Shown one piece after another: positions 45,638 to 55,632 of a DNA stretch of 64,000 nt (positions within the stretch are counted from its first letter, which is position 1; each line of letters opens with the position of its first letter). The stretch lies in assembly GCF_004403065.1 (NCBI RefSeq), contig NZ_SOHA01000034.1:1-64000 (forward strand), read 5' to 3'. The position numbers were made by a program, and so were the translations under genes. The DNA comes from Cryobacterium cryoconiti. Lineage in GTDB: Bacteria > Actinomycetota > Actinomycetes > Actinomycetales > Microbacteriaceae. Below the pieces are notes generated by a model. It searched no databases and was not told the DNA's origin. It saw only the letters and a program-made list of their open reading frames with translations.

Positions 45638-45684
45638 CGTGCCGAGCCCGTTTCGATGCAGTTGTCGAGACGGGCTCTGGCACG
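45638..45684. terminator. Bidirectional hairpin between convergent genes
   Basis: CGTGCCGAGCCCGTTTCGA pairs with TCGAGACGGGCTCTGGCACG, allowing one bulged A and one G-T pair, around a short loop. It lies 19 nt after the small membrane protein gene and 27 nt after the MFS gene on the other strand. Confidence 0.75.
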
Positions 45685-45710
45685 TTCACGGTGAGTAGCT
45701 GCTGCGCTGA

Positions 45711-47246
45711 TCAGGTGGCCTTCCGCAGGGTGACCAGAGCAACGAACGCCGCCGCCAGCACCAGGGCGGCCCCGATCCAGGCCGTGGGCCCGATTCCGCT
45801 GGTGAAGGCCTCCCGGGCCGAGCCGAGCAGCACCTCGGCCAGGCCGGAGGGCAACCCGTCGGCCACCGCCACAGCACCGCCGAGCGTCTCCGCGGCCGCC
45901 GTGCTCTGCGCCGCCGTGAGCGTCTCCGGCAGAATGATCGAGCTGCGGTACGACGCCGTCAGGATCGTACCGAGGATGGTCGTGCCGAGCACGGCGCCCA
46001 ACTCGTAGGCCGTCTCCCCTACCGCGGATGCGGCCCCCATCTTCTCCGCCGGGGCGTTCGCCACGATCAGTTCGTTCGACACCGTCTCGGCCGCGCCGAT
46101 GCCGATCCCGAGGGCCACGAAGACGAATGCGATACCGGCCGCGTCGAGGTCGCCCCCGCCCAGCGCGGCAGCCGCATAACCGCCGGCCGAGATCAGCAGC
46201 GCCACCGGCACCACGATCCACGGCCGCACCCGCCGCGCGATCGGCACGATCACCAGACCGGACACGATCATCGCCACCAGTCCCGGCACAAGCACGAGGC
46301 CTGCCTCCAGCGGTGAGAGGGCCAGAACAAGCTGCAGGTACTGCGAGACGAAGAACAGTCCGCCGACGAGGGCGACCACGCTGAGCAGATTCACCCCGAT
46401 CGCCCCGCTGAAGGCCCCGACGCGGAACAGGCCGAGGTCGATCATCGGGTGGGTCAGCCGCGGCTGACGGCGCACGAAGAGGATGCCGGCAGCCAGGCCG
46501 ATGACGATCGGGCCGACGGAGAGGGGCGTGGGACCGTGCTCGGCCAGGGCCTTGATGCCGTAGACGACCGGCAGCATGGTCGCCAGGGAGAGAACGATGC
46601 TCAGGGCGTCGATGCGTCCGGGGTTCGGGTCGCGGGACTCCGGAACGAGCAGCGGTCCGAGAACGAGCAGCGGCACGAGCAGCGGCACGGCGAGCAGGAA
46701 GACGGATCCCCACGCGAAGTGCTCCAGCAGTACGCCACCCACCACGGGGCCGAGCGCGCTACCGGCGGCGAAACCGCTCGCCCAGATGGCGATCGCCAGA
46801 CGACGCTGGTTGCGGTCGGTGAAGACGGACCGCAACAGCGACAGCGTCGGCGGCATCAGCATGGCGCCGAAGAACCCGAGCACGGCCCGATCGATGATGA
46901 GCCACTCGATGCTCGGGGCGAAGGCCGCCACGACGGACACCAGGCCGAAACCGGCCGACCCGACCAGGAGCAGCCGTCGACGGCCGATCCGGTCGCCGAG
47001 ACTGCCCATGGCCACCAGGAGCCCGGCGAGCATGAGTGGGTAGATGTCGATCACCCAGAGCAGCTGGGTTCCGGTCGGACGCAGGTCCTCGGAAATGGCC
47101 GGCAGTGCGAGGTTGAGTACCGTGTTGTCGATCGAGACCAGGAGAACGGGCAGCATGAGCACGACCAGCGCCCACCACCGGCGATGAGGGCTGATCACCG
47201 GGCTCACGGCAACGATGGGGGTGGACTCACGCAAGGAATTCGACAC
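45711..47246 (-). CDS. MFS multidrug exporter, DHA2 family
   Basis: The 511-aa protein has about 14 membrane segments, as in QacA/SmvA-type drug:proton antiporters. Motif A is GSLGDRIGRRRLLLVG after segment 2, and motif C-like GSALGPVVGGVLLEHFAWGSVFL follows segment 5. I chose GTG 47246 (MSNSLRES) because the frame upstream would run through the operators. It is divergent from a TetR gene with two operator boxes between them. Confidence 0.9.
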   Translation of the reverse strand: MSNSLRESTPIVAVSPVISPHRRWWALVVLMLPVLLVSIDNTVLNLALPAISEDLRPTGTQLLWVIDIYPLMLAGLLVAMGSLGDRIGRRRLLLVGSAGFGLVSVVAAFAPSIEWLIIDRAVLGFFGAMLMPPTLSLLRSVFTDRNQRRLAIAIWASGFAAGSALGPVVGGVLLEHFAWGSVFLLAVPLLVPLLVLGPLLVPESRDPNPGRIDALSIVLSLATMLPVVYGIKALAEHGPTPLSVGPIVIGLAAGILFVRRQPRLTHPMIDLGLFRVGAFSGAIGVNLLSVVALVGGLFFVSQYLQLVLALSPLEAGLVLVPGLVAMIVSGLVIVPIARRVRPWIVVPVALLISAGGYAAAALGGGDLDAAGIAFVFVALGIGIGAAETVSNELIVANAPAEKMGAASAVGETAYELGAVLGTTILGTILTASYRSSIILPETLTAAQSTAAAETLGGAVAVADGLPSGLAEVLLGSAREAFTSGIGPTAWIGAALVLAAAFVALVTLRKAT

Positions 47247-47283
47247 GGTAATGACTGCTTTCGGCTTGAGAGACGGATGCTGT

Positions 47284-47318
47284 ACCGTCCAGACGGTAAA
47301 GTAAACCGTCCAGACGGT
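47284..47318. promoter_or_regulatory. Two tandem TetR operator boxes
   Basis: ACCGTC-CA-GACGGT occurs twice, at 47284-47297 and 47305-47318. The copies are 21 bp apart, which is two helical turns. They lie in the 83-nt divergent region between the exporter and its TetR regulator, 11 nt before the regulator start codon. Both arms are perfect. Confidence 0.85.
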
Positions 47319-47329
47319 ATAGTAGCACC

Positions 47330-47923
47330 ATGATCTCCGACAGCGCATCCCCGGCCACGGGGGCGCACCATGCCTCCCCCACACGCGATCGCCTCCTGGA
47401 CGCGTTCGCTCAGCTCCTGATCGACCAGGGCGAACGGGCGGCCACCCTCGACGCCGTCGCGGCGGCGGCGGGCCTGTCCAAGGGCGGCCTGCTCTACCAC
47501 TTCGGCTCGAAGGACGCGCTCGTCGAGGGGCTCCTGGCCCGGCTCGACGCGCTGGTCGCCGACGATGTGCAGCAGATTCGAGCGGCCCCGGCCGGAGCGG
47601 TCGACTACCTGATCCGCACGTCGATGAGCGAGGGCACAGCGCTCGACCAGTCGATCGGTGCGGCCGTGCGTCTGGCGCAGGGGGCGCATCCGCTGGCCAA
47701 CGCTGCCCTGGCCTCAACTCGGCGCCAGTGGCTGAGCGTCATCGAGGAGGCGGTGGGAGACCCGGACGTGGCCGAGGTGATCATGCTCGTCAGTGACGGG
47801 CTGTACTACGAATCCACCCTCGCGAGCCCCGGCCACCTCGCCGTCGATGACACATCGACGACGAGGCTGGACCGGTTGCTCGCGGTGATCGGGCGGATGA
47901 CCGCCGGGACCGCTATTCGGTGA
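47330..47923 (+). CDS. TetR-family regulator of the MFS exporter
   Basis: The 197-aa protein has the TetR helix-turn-helix ATLDAVAAAAGLSKGGLLYHFGSKDALVEGLL (about 38-69) and a helical ligand domain. It is divergent from the DHA2 exporter, with paired 14-bp palindromes between them, so autoregulation and drug-induced release are likely. Its 3' end overlaps the convergent serA stop region by 11 nt. Confidence 0.93.
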   Translation: MISDSASPATGAHHASPTRDRLLDAFAQLLIDQGERAATLDAVAAAAGLSKGGLLYHFGSKDALVEGLLARLDALVADDVQQIRAAPAGAVDYLIRTSMSEGTALDQSIGAAVRLAQGAHPLANAALASTRRQWLSVIEEAVGDPDVAEVIMLVSDGLYYESTLASPGHLAVDDTSTTRLDRLLAVIGRMTAGTAIR

Positions 47924-49505
47924 TGGAGATTTCGATCATGGCCTCGGCCGCGATCGCGTCACGCACCTTGGCGAGCAGGCTGGCCGGAACGGGCGAGTCC
48001 ACCGTGAGCACGCTCAGCGCCCTGCCGCCGGCCACGTGGCGGGCGATCTGCATTCCGGCGATGTTGATCGCGGCGTCACCGAACTCGCGACCGTAGACGG
48101 CCACGATTCCGGGACGGTCCGTGTAGAGCATCACGATCAGGTGGTTCTCGAACGTGACCTCGACGTCGTAGCCGTTGATCTCGACGATCTTCTGGGTCTG
48201 CTTCGTACCGGTCAGGGTACCCGACACCGAAATCTGCGAGCCGTCCGCGAGGGCGCCGCGCAGGGTGATCACGTTGCGGTACTCCGGCGACTCCTTGTCG
48301 GTGATCATGCGCACGGCAACGCCGCGCTGCTCGGCGAGCAGAGGCGCGTTGACGTAGGACACGGTCTCACTGACAACGTTGGTGAAGATGCCCTTGAGCG
48401 CGGCGAGCCGAAGCACGCTGACGTCATAGTCGGCGAGCTCGCCGCGAACCTCGACGTCGACGCTGGTCAGCGGGCTGCGGGCGCCGAGGCCGGAGAAGAC
48501 CTGGCCGAGCTTCTCCACCAGCGGGATACCGGGGCGCACGTACGGGTCGATGACGCCGCCGGCGACGTTGACAGCGTCGGGAACGAGTTCTCCCGACAGG
48601 GCGAGGCGCACCGACTTGGCGACCGAGACGCCGGCCTTCTCCTGGGCCTCGTCCGTGGAGGCGCCGAGGTGGGGGGTGGTGATGATGTTGTCCAGGCCGA
48701 GCAGCTTCGAGCCGGTCGGCGGCTCGTTGACGAAGACGTCGAGGCCGGCTCCGGCGATGGTGCCGGCCGTGAGGGCGTCGTAGAGGTCGTCCTCGTTGAT
48801 GAGGCCGCCGCGGGCCACGTTCACGACGAACGCGGTGGGCTTCATCAGCTTGAACTGCGCCGCGCCGATCATGCCGTTGGTCTCCGGCGTCTTGGGCATG
48901 TGGATGGTGATGAAGTCCGACTGCGCGAGGAGCTCGTCGAGGCTGACCGGATGCACGCCGAGCTGCTGGGCGCGGGCGGAGGTGATGTAGGGGTCGTAGG
49001 CGATGATGTTCGTGCCGAAGGCCTGCATCCGGGCCGCGATAAGGGCGCCGATCCGGCCGAGGCCGATGATGCCGATGGTCTTTTCGTAGAGCTCGACGCC
49101 GGTGTACTTGGAGCGCTTCCACTGCCCCTGGGCCAGCGCGCCGTGAGCGGCCGGGATGTGGCGGGCAAGGCTGATGATGTGACCGACGGTCAGTTCTGCT
49201 GCGGAAATAATGTTGGAGGTCGGGGCATTGACGACCATGACGCCGGCGGCCGTGGCCGCTTTAATGTCGACGTTGTCGAGGCCGACGCCCGCGCGGGCGA
49301 TGACCTTCAGCAACGGTGCGGCGGCGATCGCCTCGGCGTCCACCTTGGTGGCGGAGCGCACCAGCACGGCATGCGCCGTGGCCAGTTCGGCCAGCAGAGC
49401 CACCCGGTCGGTGCCGTCTACGGAACGAACTTCGAAGTCGGGCCCCAGGGCGTCGACGGTGGCAGGCGATAATTCTTCAGCGATTAGGACAACAGGTTTT
49501 GACAC
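47913..49505 (-). CDS. serA: D-3-phosphoglycerate dehydrogenase
   Basis: The 530-aa long-form enzyme begins serine synthesis by oxidising 3-phosphoglycerate with NAD+. GIIGLGRIGALIAARMQAFG is the NAD site, NVARGGLINEDDL and TTPHLGASTDEAQEKAG hold catalytic Glu/His residues, and an allosteric ASB domain and a C-terminal ACT domain follow (about 320-530). I chose GTG 49505 (MSKPVVLIAEEL) because GGAGG lies 10 nt upstream and length fits; the ATG at 49538 lacks a site. Confidence 0.95.
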   Translation of the reverse strand: MSKPVVLIAEELSPATVDALGPDFEVRSVDGTDRVALLAELATAHAVLVRSATKVDAEAIAAAPLLKVIARAGVGLDNVDIKAATAAGVMVVNAPTSNIISAAELTVGHIISLARHIPAAHGALAQGQWKRSKYTGVELYEKTIGIIGLGRIGALIAARMQAFGTNIIAYDPYITSARAQQLGVHPVSLDELLAQSDFITIHMPKTPETNGMIGAAQFKLMKPTAFVVNVARGGLINEDDLYDALTAGTIAGAGLDVFVNEPPTGSKLLGLDNIITTPHLGASTDEAQEKAGVSVAKSVRLALSGELVPDAVNVAGGVIDPYVRPGIPLVEKLGQVFSGLGARSPLTSVDVEVRGELADYDVSVLRLAALKGIFTNVVSETVSYVNAPLLAEQRGVAVRMITDKESPEYRNVITLRGALADGSQISVSGTLTGTKQTQKIVEINGYDVEVTFENHLIVMLYTDRPGIVAVYGREFGDAAINIAGMQIARHVAGGRALSVLTVDSPVPASLLAKVRDAIAAEAMIEISITE

Positions 49506-49601
49506 GAAAACGGATCCTCCGATAGCAGCAGAAAGCATGGCTTGCGCCGCGACCGTGGGGCGCCAGATATGAAAACACTCTATCGGCTGGAGAATGGAGC
49601 C

Positions 49602-49997
49602 ATGAGCAGCGTTACGTTCCCCGACATCCAGTTCGCCCTCCGCATCGTGCTGGCGGTGGTTTTCATCGGTGCCGGGATCACGCATTTTGTGCCGACGGTG
49701 GCGCGCACCATGCGGGCGATGATCCCGCCACGCCTGCGATCGACCGGGGTCCTCCGGCCCGCGAACCTCGTGATCCTGACCGGTGTGTGCGAGCTCGCCG
49801 GCGGGCTCGGGTTGCTCTACCCACCCACGATTGTGACGGCGGGCGTCTGCCTGGTCGTGATCCTGGCGGCGGTTTTCCCGGCCAACGCCTTCGCGTCACG
49901 CTACCCGGACCGCTTCGGCGTGGCCGCGATTCCGCTCGTGCCGCGCCTGGTCGGGCAGCTCGTGTTGATGGGACTGATCGTCGTCGCGATCGTCTGA
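49602..49997 (+). CDS. DoxX-like small membrane protein
   Basis: The 131-aa protein has four hydrophobic segments, with VLAVVFIGAGITHFVP and LTGVCELAGGLGLLYPP typical of the DoxX/DUF4267-type family. I chose ATG 49602 because GGAG lies 9 nt upstream. The family is linked loosely to redox and thiosulfate metabolism; no function can be assigned here. It is divergent from serA. Confidence 0.78.
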   Translation: MSSVTFPDIQFALRIVLAVVFIGAGITHFVPTVARTMRAMIPPRLRSTGVLRPANLVILTGVCELAGGLGLLYPPTIVTAGVCLVVILAAVFPANAFASRYPDRFGVAAIPLVPRLVGQLVLMGLIVVAIV

Positions 49998-50117
49998 GCC
50001 GGCGCCGCCCGCGCCGCCAGGGCCGCCCGCCATTCGCGGCGCAGGTTGTGGAAGCGGGCGCATGGTGGAACGTGCGCCCGCTTCCACAGGGTGCGCCGAG
50101 ACGGCTTCGCGTTCGGC

Positions 50118-50486
50118 CTAGGCGAGCAGGCTGCCCGCTCCGAGAGTGAAGATGTTGACGGCGATCGCGGCGCTCAGGCACAGGCCGGCCAGGAACAGGG
50201 CCGCCTGTGGGGCAGGACCGCGGAAACGTCCGATCCACGCGGCGAGTACAAAGATCACGATCGGGCCGAGGATGCCAATGAGCAGCACGACGATGCCGAA
50301 CCCGCTCAGTTGGGAATCGAGGCTCTGGGCCAGGATGTTCAGGCCCACGAGGTTGCCGACAGCCTCCCAGACGTCGTAGGCGTAGAAGAGGCCGAACAGG
50401 ATCGCGATCGTCGTCGACAACCAGCGCGGGGTGCGCCGCCGGGACCCGGATCCGACCGGGGTGGCGGTCTGAGAGGAATCGGTCAT
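50118..50486 (-). CDS. Small membrane protein, unknown function
   Basis: The 122-aa protein has a hydrophilic N-terminus with RRRTPRW and three hydrophobic segments (about 30-48, 65-88, 98-117). No motif is recognised. Its ATG overlaps the stop codon of the upstream membrane protein gene (ATGA), so the pair is co-translated. Confidence 0.7.
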   Translation of the reverse strand: MTDSSQTATPVGSGSRRRTPRWLSTTIAILFGLFYAYDVWEAVGNLVGLNILAQSLDSQLSGFGIVVLLIGILGPIVIFVLAAWIGRFRGPAPQAALFLAGLCLSAAIAVNIFTLGAGSLLA

Positions 50487-50998
50487 GCGATGACCCCCGG
50501 TCCGGAGATGAATGACAGTGGAACGAGCAGGATGACGCCGATCAGGAGCCAGCCGAACCGAGCTCGCGGGTGTGCTCGAGTGAGCCAGAACGTCACCGCG
50601 AACCAGACCGCAGGGGCTGCCACGGCCAGCCACAGGCCGAGCATGAACATGAACTCGGAGACCACGTCGGACGTCGGGATCTGGATGCGGCCCGCGCCGA
50701 TGAACCAACCGATCGTGTAGAGCAGGTAGATTCCGCCGAAGATGCCGAGCGACACCAGGGCCAGCGAGCTCGTGGCGACGCGGGTCGCTGCGGCATCGGC
50801 TGCCGCCTTCGCCTCGACAGCGGATGCCGGACCGGTCACGGTCCATCCCTCCGGCGGTTCGCCGGAGCCGGGGCCAGCGGCACTCGCGGTCTCGCCGGTC
50901 TCGCCGGCTTCGTCCCCGGAAGCGAGCGTGGGGTCGTCGTCCCCAGCCCAGCCCAGGGCGTCGTCCCGGTTGTCGCCGTCGGAGTATCCAGAAGTCAT
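50483..50998 (-). CDS. Membrane protein with acidic N-terminal region
   Basis: The 171-aa protein begins MTSGYSDGDNRDDALGW, followed by an Asp/Glu/Gly-rich disordered segment to about residue 65. Three membrane segments come after it (about 77-100, 112-135, 148-167). No family function is known. It is coupled to the following small membrane protein gene. A long hairpin lies just upstream at 51043-51104. Confidence 0.72.
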   Translation of the reverse strand: MTSGYSDGDNRDDALGWAGDDDPTLASGDEAGETGETASAAGPGSGEPPEGWTVTGPASAVEAKAAADAAATRVATSSLALVSLGIFGGIYLLYTIGWFIGAGRIQIPTSDVVSEFMFMLGLWLAVAAPAVWFAVTFWLTRAHPRARFGWLLIGVILLVPLSFISGPGVIA

Positions 50999-51042
50999 GT
51001 TTCCAGAGTACCGATCCGCCGAGTTGATCCTCGACAACGCAA

Positions 51043-51104
51043 CTGTTGCCGAAGCGGACATGTGTCGCCGGTGTGCCGGCAACACATGTCCGAACGGGCA
51101 ACAG
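51043..51104. repeat. Near-complete 62-nt palindrome C
   Basis: Three nested stems fold the whole stretch: CTGTTGCC with GGCAACAG, CGGACATGTGT with ACACATGTCCG, and GCCGG with CCGGC around a TGTG loop. Only a 4x4 internal loop and one mismatch interrupt them. It lies 51 nt past the 3' end of the alcohol dehydrogenase gene and 45 nt before the start of the next gene. It may be a terminator, an RNA structure or a mobile palindrome. Confidence 0.75.
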
Positions 51105-51155
51105 TCGCGCCGACCGTGCGAGCCGGGCGCGCCGGGCGCGCCGGGCGAGCGAGCG

Positions 51156-52211
51156 CTAGCGGCTGAGCACGACCTTCAGCGCCTTGGTCTCCGCGGCGCG
51201 GGAGAAAGTGTCGTACGCCTCCATGATCTGGTCCAGCGAAAACCGGTGCGTGGCCAGCTTGGCGGCGGGGATCTTCTTCTGCGCCACGAGCTTCAGCAGC
51301 ATGGGTGTGGTGTTGGTGTTCACCAGCCCCATGCTGATGCTGATGTTCTGGATCCACAGGTCCTCCAGGTGCAGCTCCACCGGCTTGCCGTGCACGCCCA
51401 CGTTGGCCACGGTGCCGCCTGGACGCACCACGTCGATCGCCATGGTGAACGTCTCCGGAATGCCGACCGCCTCGATGGCGACGTCGACGCCGGCGCCGTC
51501 GGTCAACGCCAGCACCTGCTGCTTCCAGTCGGGGCTGCCGGAGACGACGACATCCGTCGCCCCGAACAGACGTGACTGCTCCAGCCGGTTCTCATCCGTG
51601 TCGATGGCGATGATCGTGCCGGCGCCGTAAAGCCCGGCCGTGGCGATGGCGGCGAGGCCGACCGGCCCGGCACCGATCACAGCCACCACGTCCCCCGGCT
51701 TGACCCTGCCGTACTGCACTCCGATCTCGAACCCGGTCGGCAGGATGTCGGAGAGCATGACGGCCTCCTCGTCCGTGACGCCGGGCGGCAGGAGGTGCAA
51801 GGAGTTCTCCGCGTAGGGAACCCGGACATACTCGGCCTGGGTGCCGTCGATGAGGTGCCCGAAGACCCAGCCGGTCCCGGATGCCCCCTCGTCGCCCAGG
51901 CAGTGCGAGAACAGCCCGGTCCTGCAATTCGCACAGTGACCGCAGCTCTTGATGCAGGAGACGATGACCCGGTCGCCCACCGCGAGAGTCTGCACGGCGG
52001 TGCCGATCTCCACGATCGTGCCCACCGCCTCATGCCCGAGGATGCGGCCCTCCTGCACGGCCGGCACGTCACCCTTGAGGATATGCAGGTCGGTGCCGCA
52101 GATGGTGGTCGTGTCCACGCGCACGATCGCGTCACCCGACCCGACGATCTTCGGATCGGGCACGTCCTCCCACGTCTTTCGTCCGGGACCGTGATAAACC
52201 AGCGCCTTCAT
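51156..52211 (-). CDS. Zinc-dependent alcohol dehydrogenase
   Basis: The 351-aa MDR enzyme has catalytic zinc ligands Cys38 (ICGTD) and His60-Glu61 (GHEAVG). Structural zinc cysteines are at 90, 93, 96 and 104 (SCGHCANCRTGLFSHC). The NAD site is VIGAGPVGLAAIATAGLYGA near 180, and Asp in IAIDTDENRL suggests NAD+ over NADP+. It resembles AdhB-type secondary alcohol/formaldehyde-like dehydrogenases. Substrate unknown; no partner gene. Confidence 0.92.
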   Translation of the reverse strand: MKALVYHGPGRKTWEDVPDPKIVGSGDAIVRVDTTTICGTDLHILKGDVPAVQEGRILGHEAVGTIVEIGTAVQTLAVGDRVIVSCIKSCGHCANCRTGLFSHCLGDEGASGTGWVFGHLIDGTQAEYVRVPYAENSLHLLPPGVTDEEAVMLSDILPTGFEIGVQYGRVKPGDVVAVIGAGPVGLAAIATAGLYGAGTIIAIDTDENRLEQSRLFGATDVVVSGSPDWKQQVLALTDGAGVDVAIEAVGIPETFTMAIDVVRPGGTVANVGVHGKPVELHLEDLWIQNISISMGLVNTNTTPMLLKLVAQKKIPAAKLATHRFSLDQIMEAYDTFSRAAETKALKVVLSR

Positions 52212-52268
52212 GGTGACTCCTTCGTCGACGGGACCGGGTGCACCCCGGCGACGATCACGGTACTCCGC

Positions 52269-53708
52269 TCACCGGAAGGCCCGCGGTATGGTCGGCGGGA
52301 TCTTGTGATTGAGCCGGAAGACGTTGTCCGGGTCCCAGGTGCGCTTGAGAGCGCTGAGGCGCTCGAGTTTCGCGGGCCCGAAGACGGCCAGGGCTGCGGC
52401 AGCCTGGTCCAGGTCCGGTTCAGCGCCGAGAAAGTTGACGTACTGACCGCCCGAGGCGACCGGCTCCATCTCAGCGGCGAATCCGCGCACGAATGCGATC
52501 CGTGCAGCATCGTCGGCGGCGTCGGGCCAGAAACCATAGATGTTCAGCCAGAATCGCGCCGCCCGGTTCGGGAACGGCGTGGCGTCCTCGTCGACCCGCG
52601 CGAGCGCTCCGCCCATGTGGTGGATGTCGAAGCCCGTACCCCGCCAGGTCTGTTCGGCTGCTCGCCGCGTGATGACCTGGATCACATCGTCATCGAGCCG
52701 GTCGAAGGAGGTGTTCTTCCAGTACCCGCGCACGCCCTGGGGGAACAGTTCATCTGCGGCCGACTGCCAGACCGGCCAGCGCGCCGGTCCAACCGCCTCT
52801 GCGTCGGGTGGTGCGGCCCGGCGAAGCCGGTCGACGACCTCATAGCCGGCCGTGAGGTCGGCTGACGCCCAGGCGAAGCCGAGCATCATCAGCGGGTCGT
52901 CACCCAGGTTCCAGCCCGGCGGCGGCACCATGAAGCTGATAATCGTGGTCAGCTCGTCCGGCAGATCGTGGGTCCAGGCCGCGAAGGCACGAAGGGCCTC
53001 CGTCCAGCGGTCTCGACCGTAGACGAGGTTGCCGGAGAGCACTTCGGCGGGCAGCGGATGCGCCTGGAACGTGAACGTGGACACCACCCCGAAGTTGCCG
53101 CCACCTCCACGCAGCCCCCAGAGCAGTTCGGCGTTCTCGCTGTCGCTCGCCGTCACGGTCTCCCCCGCGGACGTCACGAGCTCGGCCGCGACCAGGTTGT
53201 CCACGGTCAGGCCGTGGGCGCGGGTCAGCCAGCCGACCCCACCGCCCAGGGTGAGGCCAGCCAGTCCGGTTCCCGAGACGACGCCGACCGGCACCGCCAG
53301 CCCATAGGGTTCGGTCACCCGGTCGAGGTCGGCGAGGGTGGCTCCCGGCTGGGCGCGCACAGTGTGGGTGCGCTCGTTCACCTCGACCGCGGTCAGCCTG
53401 CCCAGGTCGAGCACCAGGCCGCCGTCGACCGTGCTGTTGCCGGCGACGTTGTGGCCGCCGCCGCGTACCGCCAGGGGGAGGCCGCGGGTGCGTGCGAAAT
53501 GCACCACCGGTCCGATGTCGGCCGCCACCGCGGCCCGCACGACCGCGACCGGGTGGCGATCGATCATGCCGTTCCAGACTCGTCTGGCCTCGTCGTAGCC
53601 GGAGTCGCCGGCCGTGATGACGGTTCCGGAGATGTGCCTCTGGAGGTCGCTCACCTCGTTGAAGGCCTGAGAGTGCCTGCTCTGATGTCGTGTGGTCTGT
53701 TTACCCAT
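52269..53708 (-). CDS. FAD-dependent oxidoreductase, berberine-bridge type
   Basis: The 479-aa protein has the VAO-type FAD domain with VRGGGHNVAGNS, whose His is the usual covalent FAD attachment, then TLGGGVGWLTRAHGLTVDNL and GLRGGGGNFGVVSTF. The C-terminal BBE motif is WDPDNVFRLNHKI. The protein contains no cysteine, so the second Cys-FAD bond of some relatives cannot form. Such enzymes oxidise sugars or secondary metabolites. No signal peptide is visible and the substrate is unknown. Confidence 0.88.
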   Translation of the reverse strand: MGKQTTRHQSRHSQAFNEVSDLQRHISGTVITAGDSGYDEARRVWNGMIDRHPVAVVRAAVAADIGPVVHFARTRGLPLAVRGGGHNVAGNSTVDGGLVLDLGRLTAVEVNERTHTVRAQPGATLADLDRVTEPYGLAVPVGVVSGTGLAGLTLGGGVGWLTRAHGLTVDNLVAAELVTSAGETVTASDSENAELLWGLRGGGGNFGVVSTFTFQAHPLPAEVLSGNLVYGRDRWTEALRAFAAWTHDLPDELTTIISFMVPPPGWNLGDDPLMMLGFAWASADLTAGYEVVDRLRRAAPPDAEAVGPARWPVWQSAADELFPQGVRGYWKNTSFDRLDDDVIQVITRRAAEQTWRGTGFDIHHMGGALARVDEDATPFPNRAARFWLNIYGFWPDAADDAARIAFVRGFAAEMEPVASGGQYVNFLGAEPDLDQAAAALAVFGPAKLERLSALKRTWDPDNVFRLNHKIPPTIPRAFR

Positions 53709-53866
53709 AACTGTCCCCTGCGATTGCAGTCGTCGCGCTGTGGCTGGCCGCGCGGGAAGTCGTGAGGGCGGCCGGGGTCATCCGCTGGGAACAATGCTGA
53801 ACACCCGCGCCGACCGCGGCAAGCATGCACCTCGGATAGGGGTTCCACCGGCCCTTTAACGATGAA

Positions 53867-53897
53867 AGCGGGACCGATCGCGTGGATCGGTCCCGCT
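53867..53897 (-). terminator. Hairpin terminator of ilvC
   Basis: AGCGGGACCGATC pairs perfectly with GATCGGTCCCGCT around a 5-nt loop. It lies 20 nt past the ilvC stop codon and is followed on that strand by TTTC. Confidence 0.8.
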
Positions 53898-53916
53898 GTC
53901 GACGTGCGCTGGGGTG

Positions 53917-55119
<1,203 letters not shown>

Positions 55120-55629
55120 TTAGTTTTTGAAGACGCGCTCGCTGATCGATTTCGATCCGCGGCCGATGGCCAGCAGACCGGACTGGGCGATCTCCTTGAT
55201 CCCGTAGGGCTCGAGCACGCGCAGCAGTGCCTGCGTCTTGCCGGAGTCTCCGGTGACCTCGATCACGACGGCGTCGACGGACACGTCGACGACGCGGGCC
55301 CGGAACAGGGTCACGGCTTCGAGCACCATCGACCGGGTCGTGTTGTCGGCGCGCACCTTGACGAGCAGGTGTTCGCGTTGCACCGACTGGGCCGGGTCGA
55401 GTTCGACGATCTTGATGACGTTGATCAGCTTGTTCAGCTGCTTCGTCACCTGTTCCAGCGGTGCGTCTTCGACGTCGACGAGGATCGTGATGCGGGAGAG
55501 CCCGGGAACCTCGGTGTGGCCGACCGCGAGGCTTTCGATGTTGAAGCCGCGGCGGGCGAAGAGACCGGCGACCCGGGTGAGCAGGCCGGGCTTGTCCTCG
55601 ACGAGGAGGCTCAGAACGTGGGTGCTCAC
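55120..55629 (-). CDS. ilvN: Acetolactate synthase small (regulatory) subunit
   Basis: The 169-aa subunit has an N-terminal ACT domain with LSLLVEDKPGLLTRVAGLFARRGFNIESLAVG and a second ACT-like C-terminal domain. It gives valine feedback control to IlvB, whose gene ends 3 nt upstream. An unusual tandem repeat separates it from ilvC. Confidence 0.96.
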   Translation of the reverse strand: MSTHVLSLLVEDKPGLLTRVAGLFARRGFNIESLAVGHTEVPGLSRITILVDVEDAPLEQVTKQLNKLINVIKIVELDPAQSVQREHLLVKVRADNTTRSMVLEAVTLFRARVVDVSVDAVVIEVTGDSGKTQALLRVLEPYGIKEIAQSGLLAIGRGSKSISERVFKN

Positions 55630-55632
55630 GGG

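Noticed and set aside
48036-49472. Plus-strand open frame opposite serA
   Set aside because: Antisense shadow with biased composition; the minus-strand protein is unmistakable.
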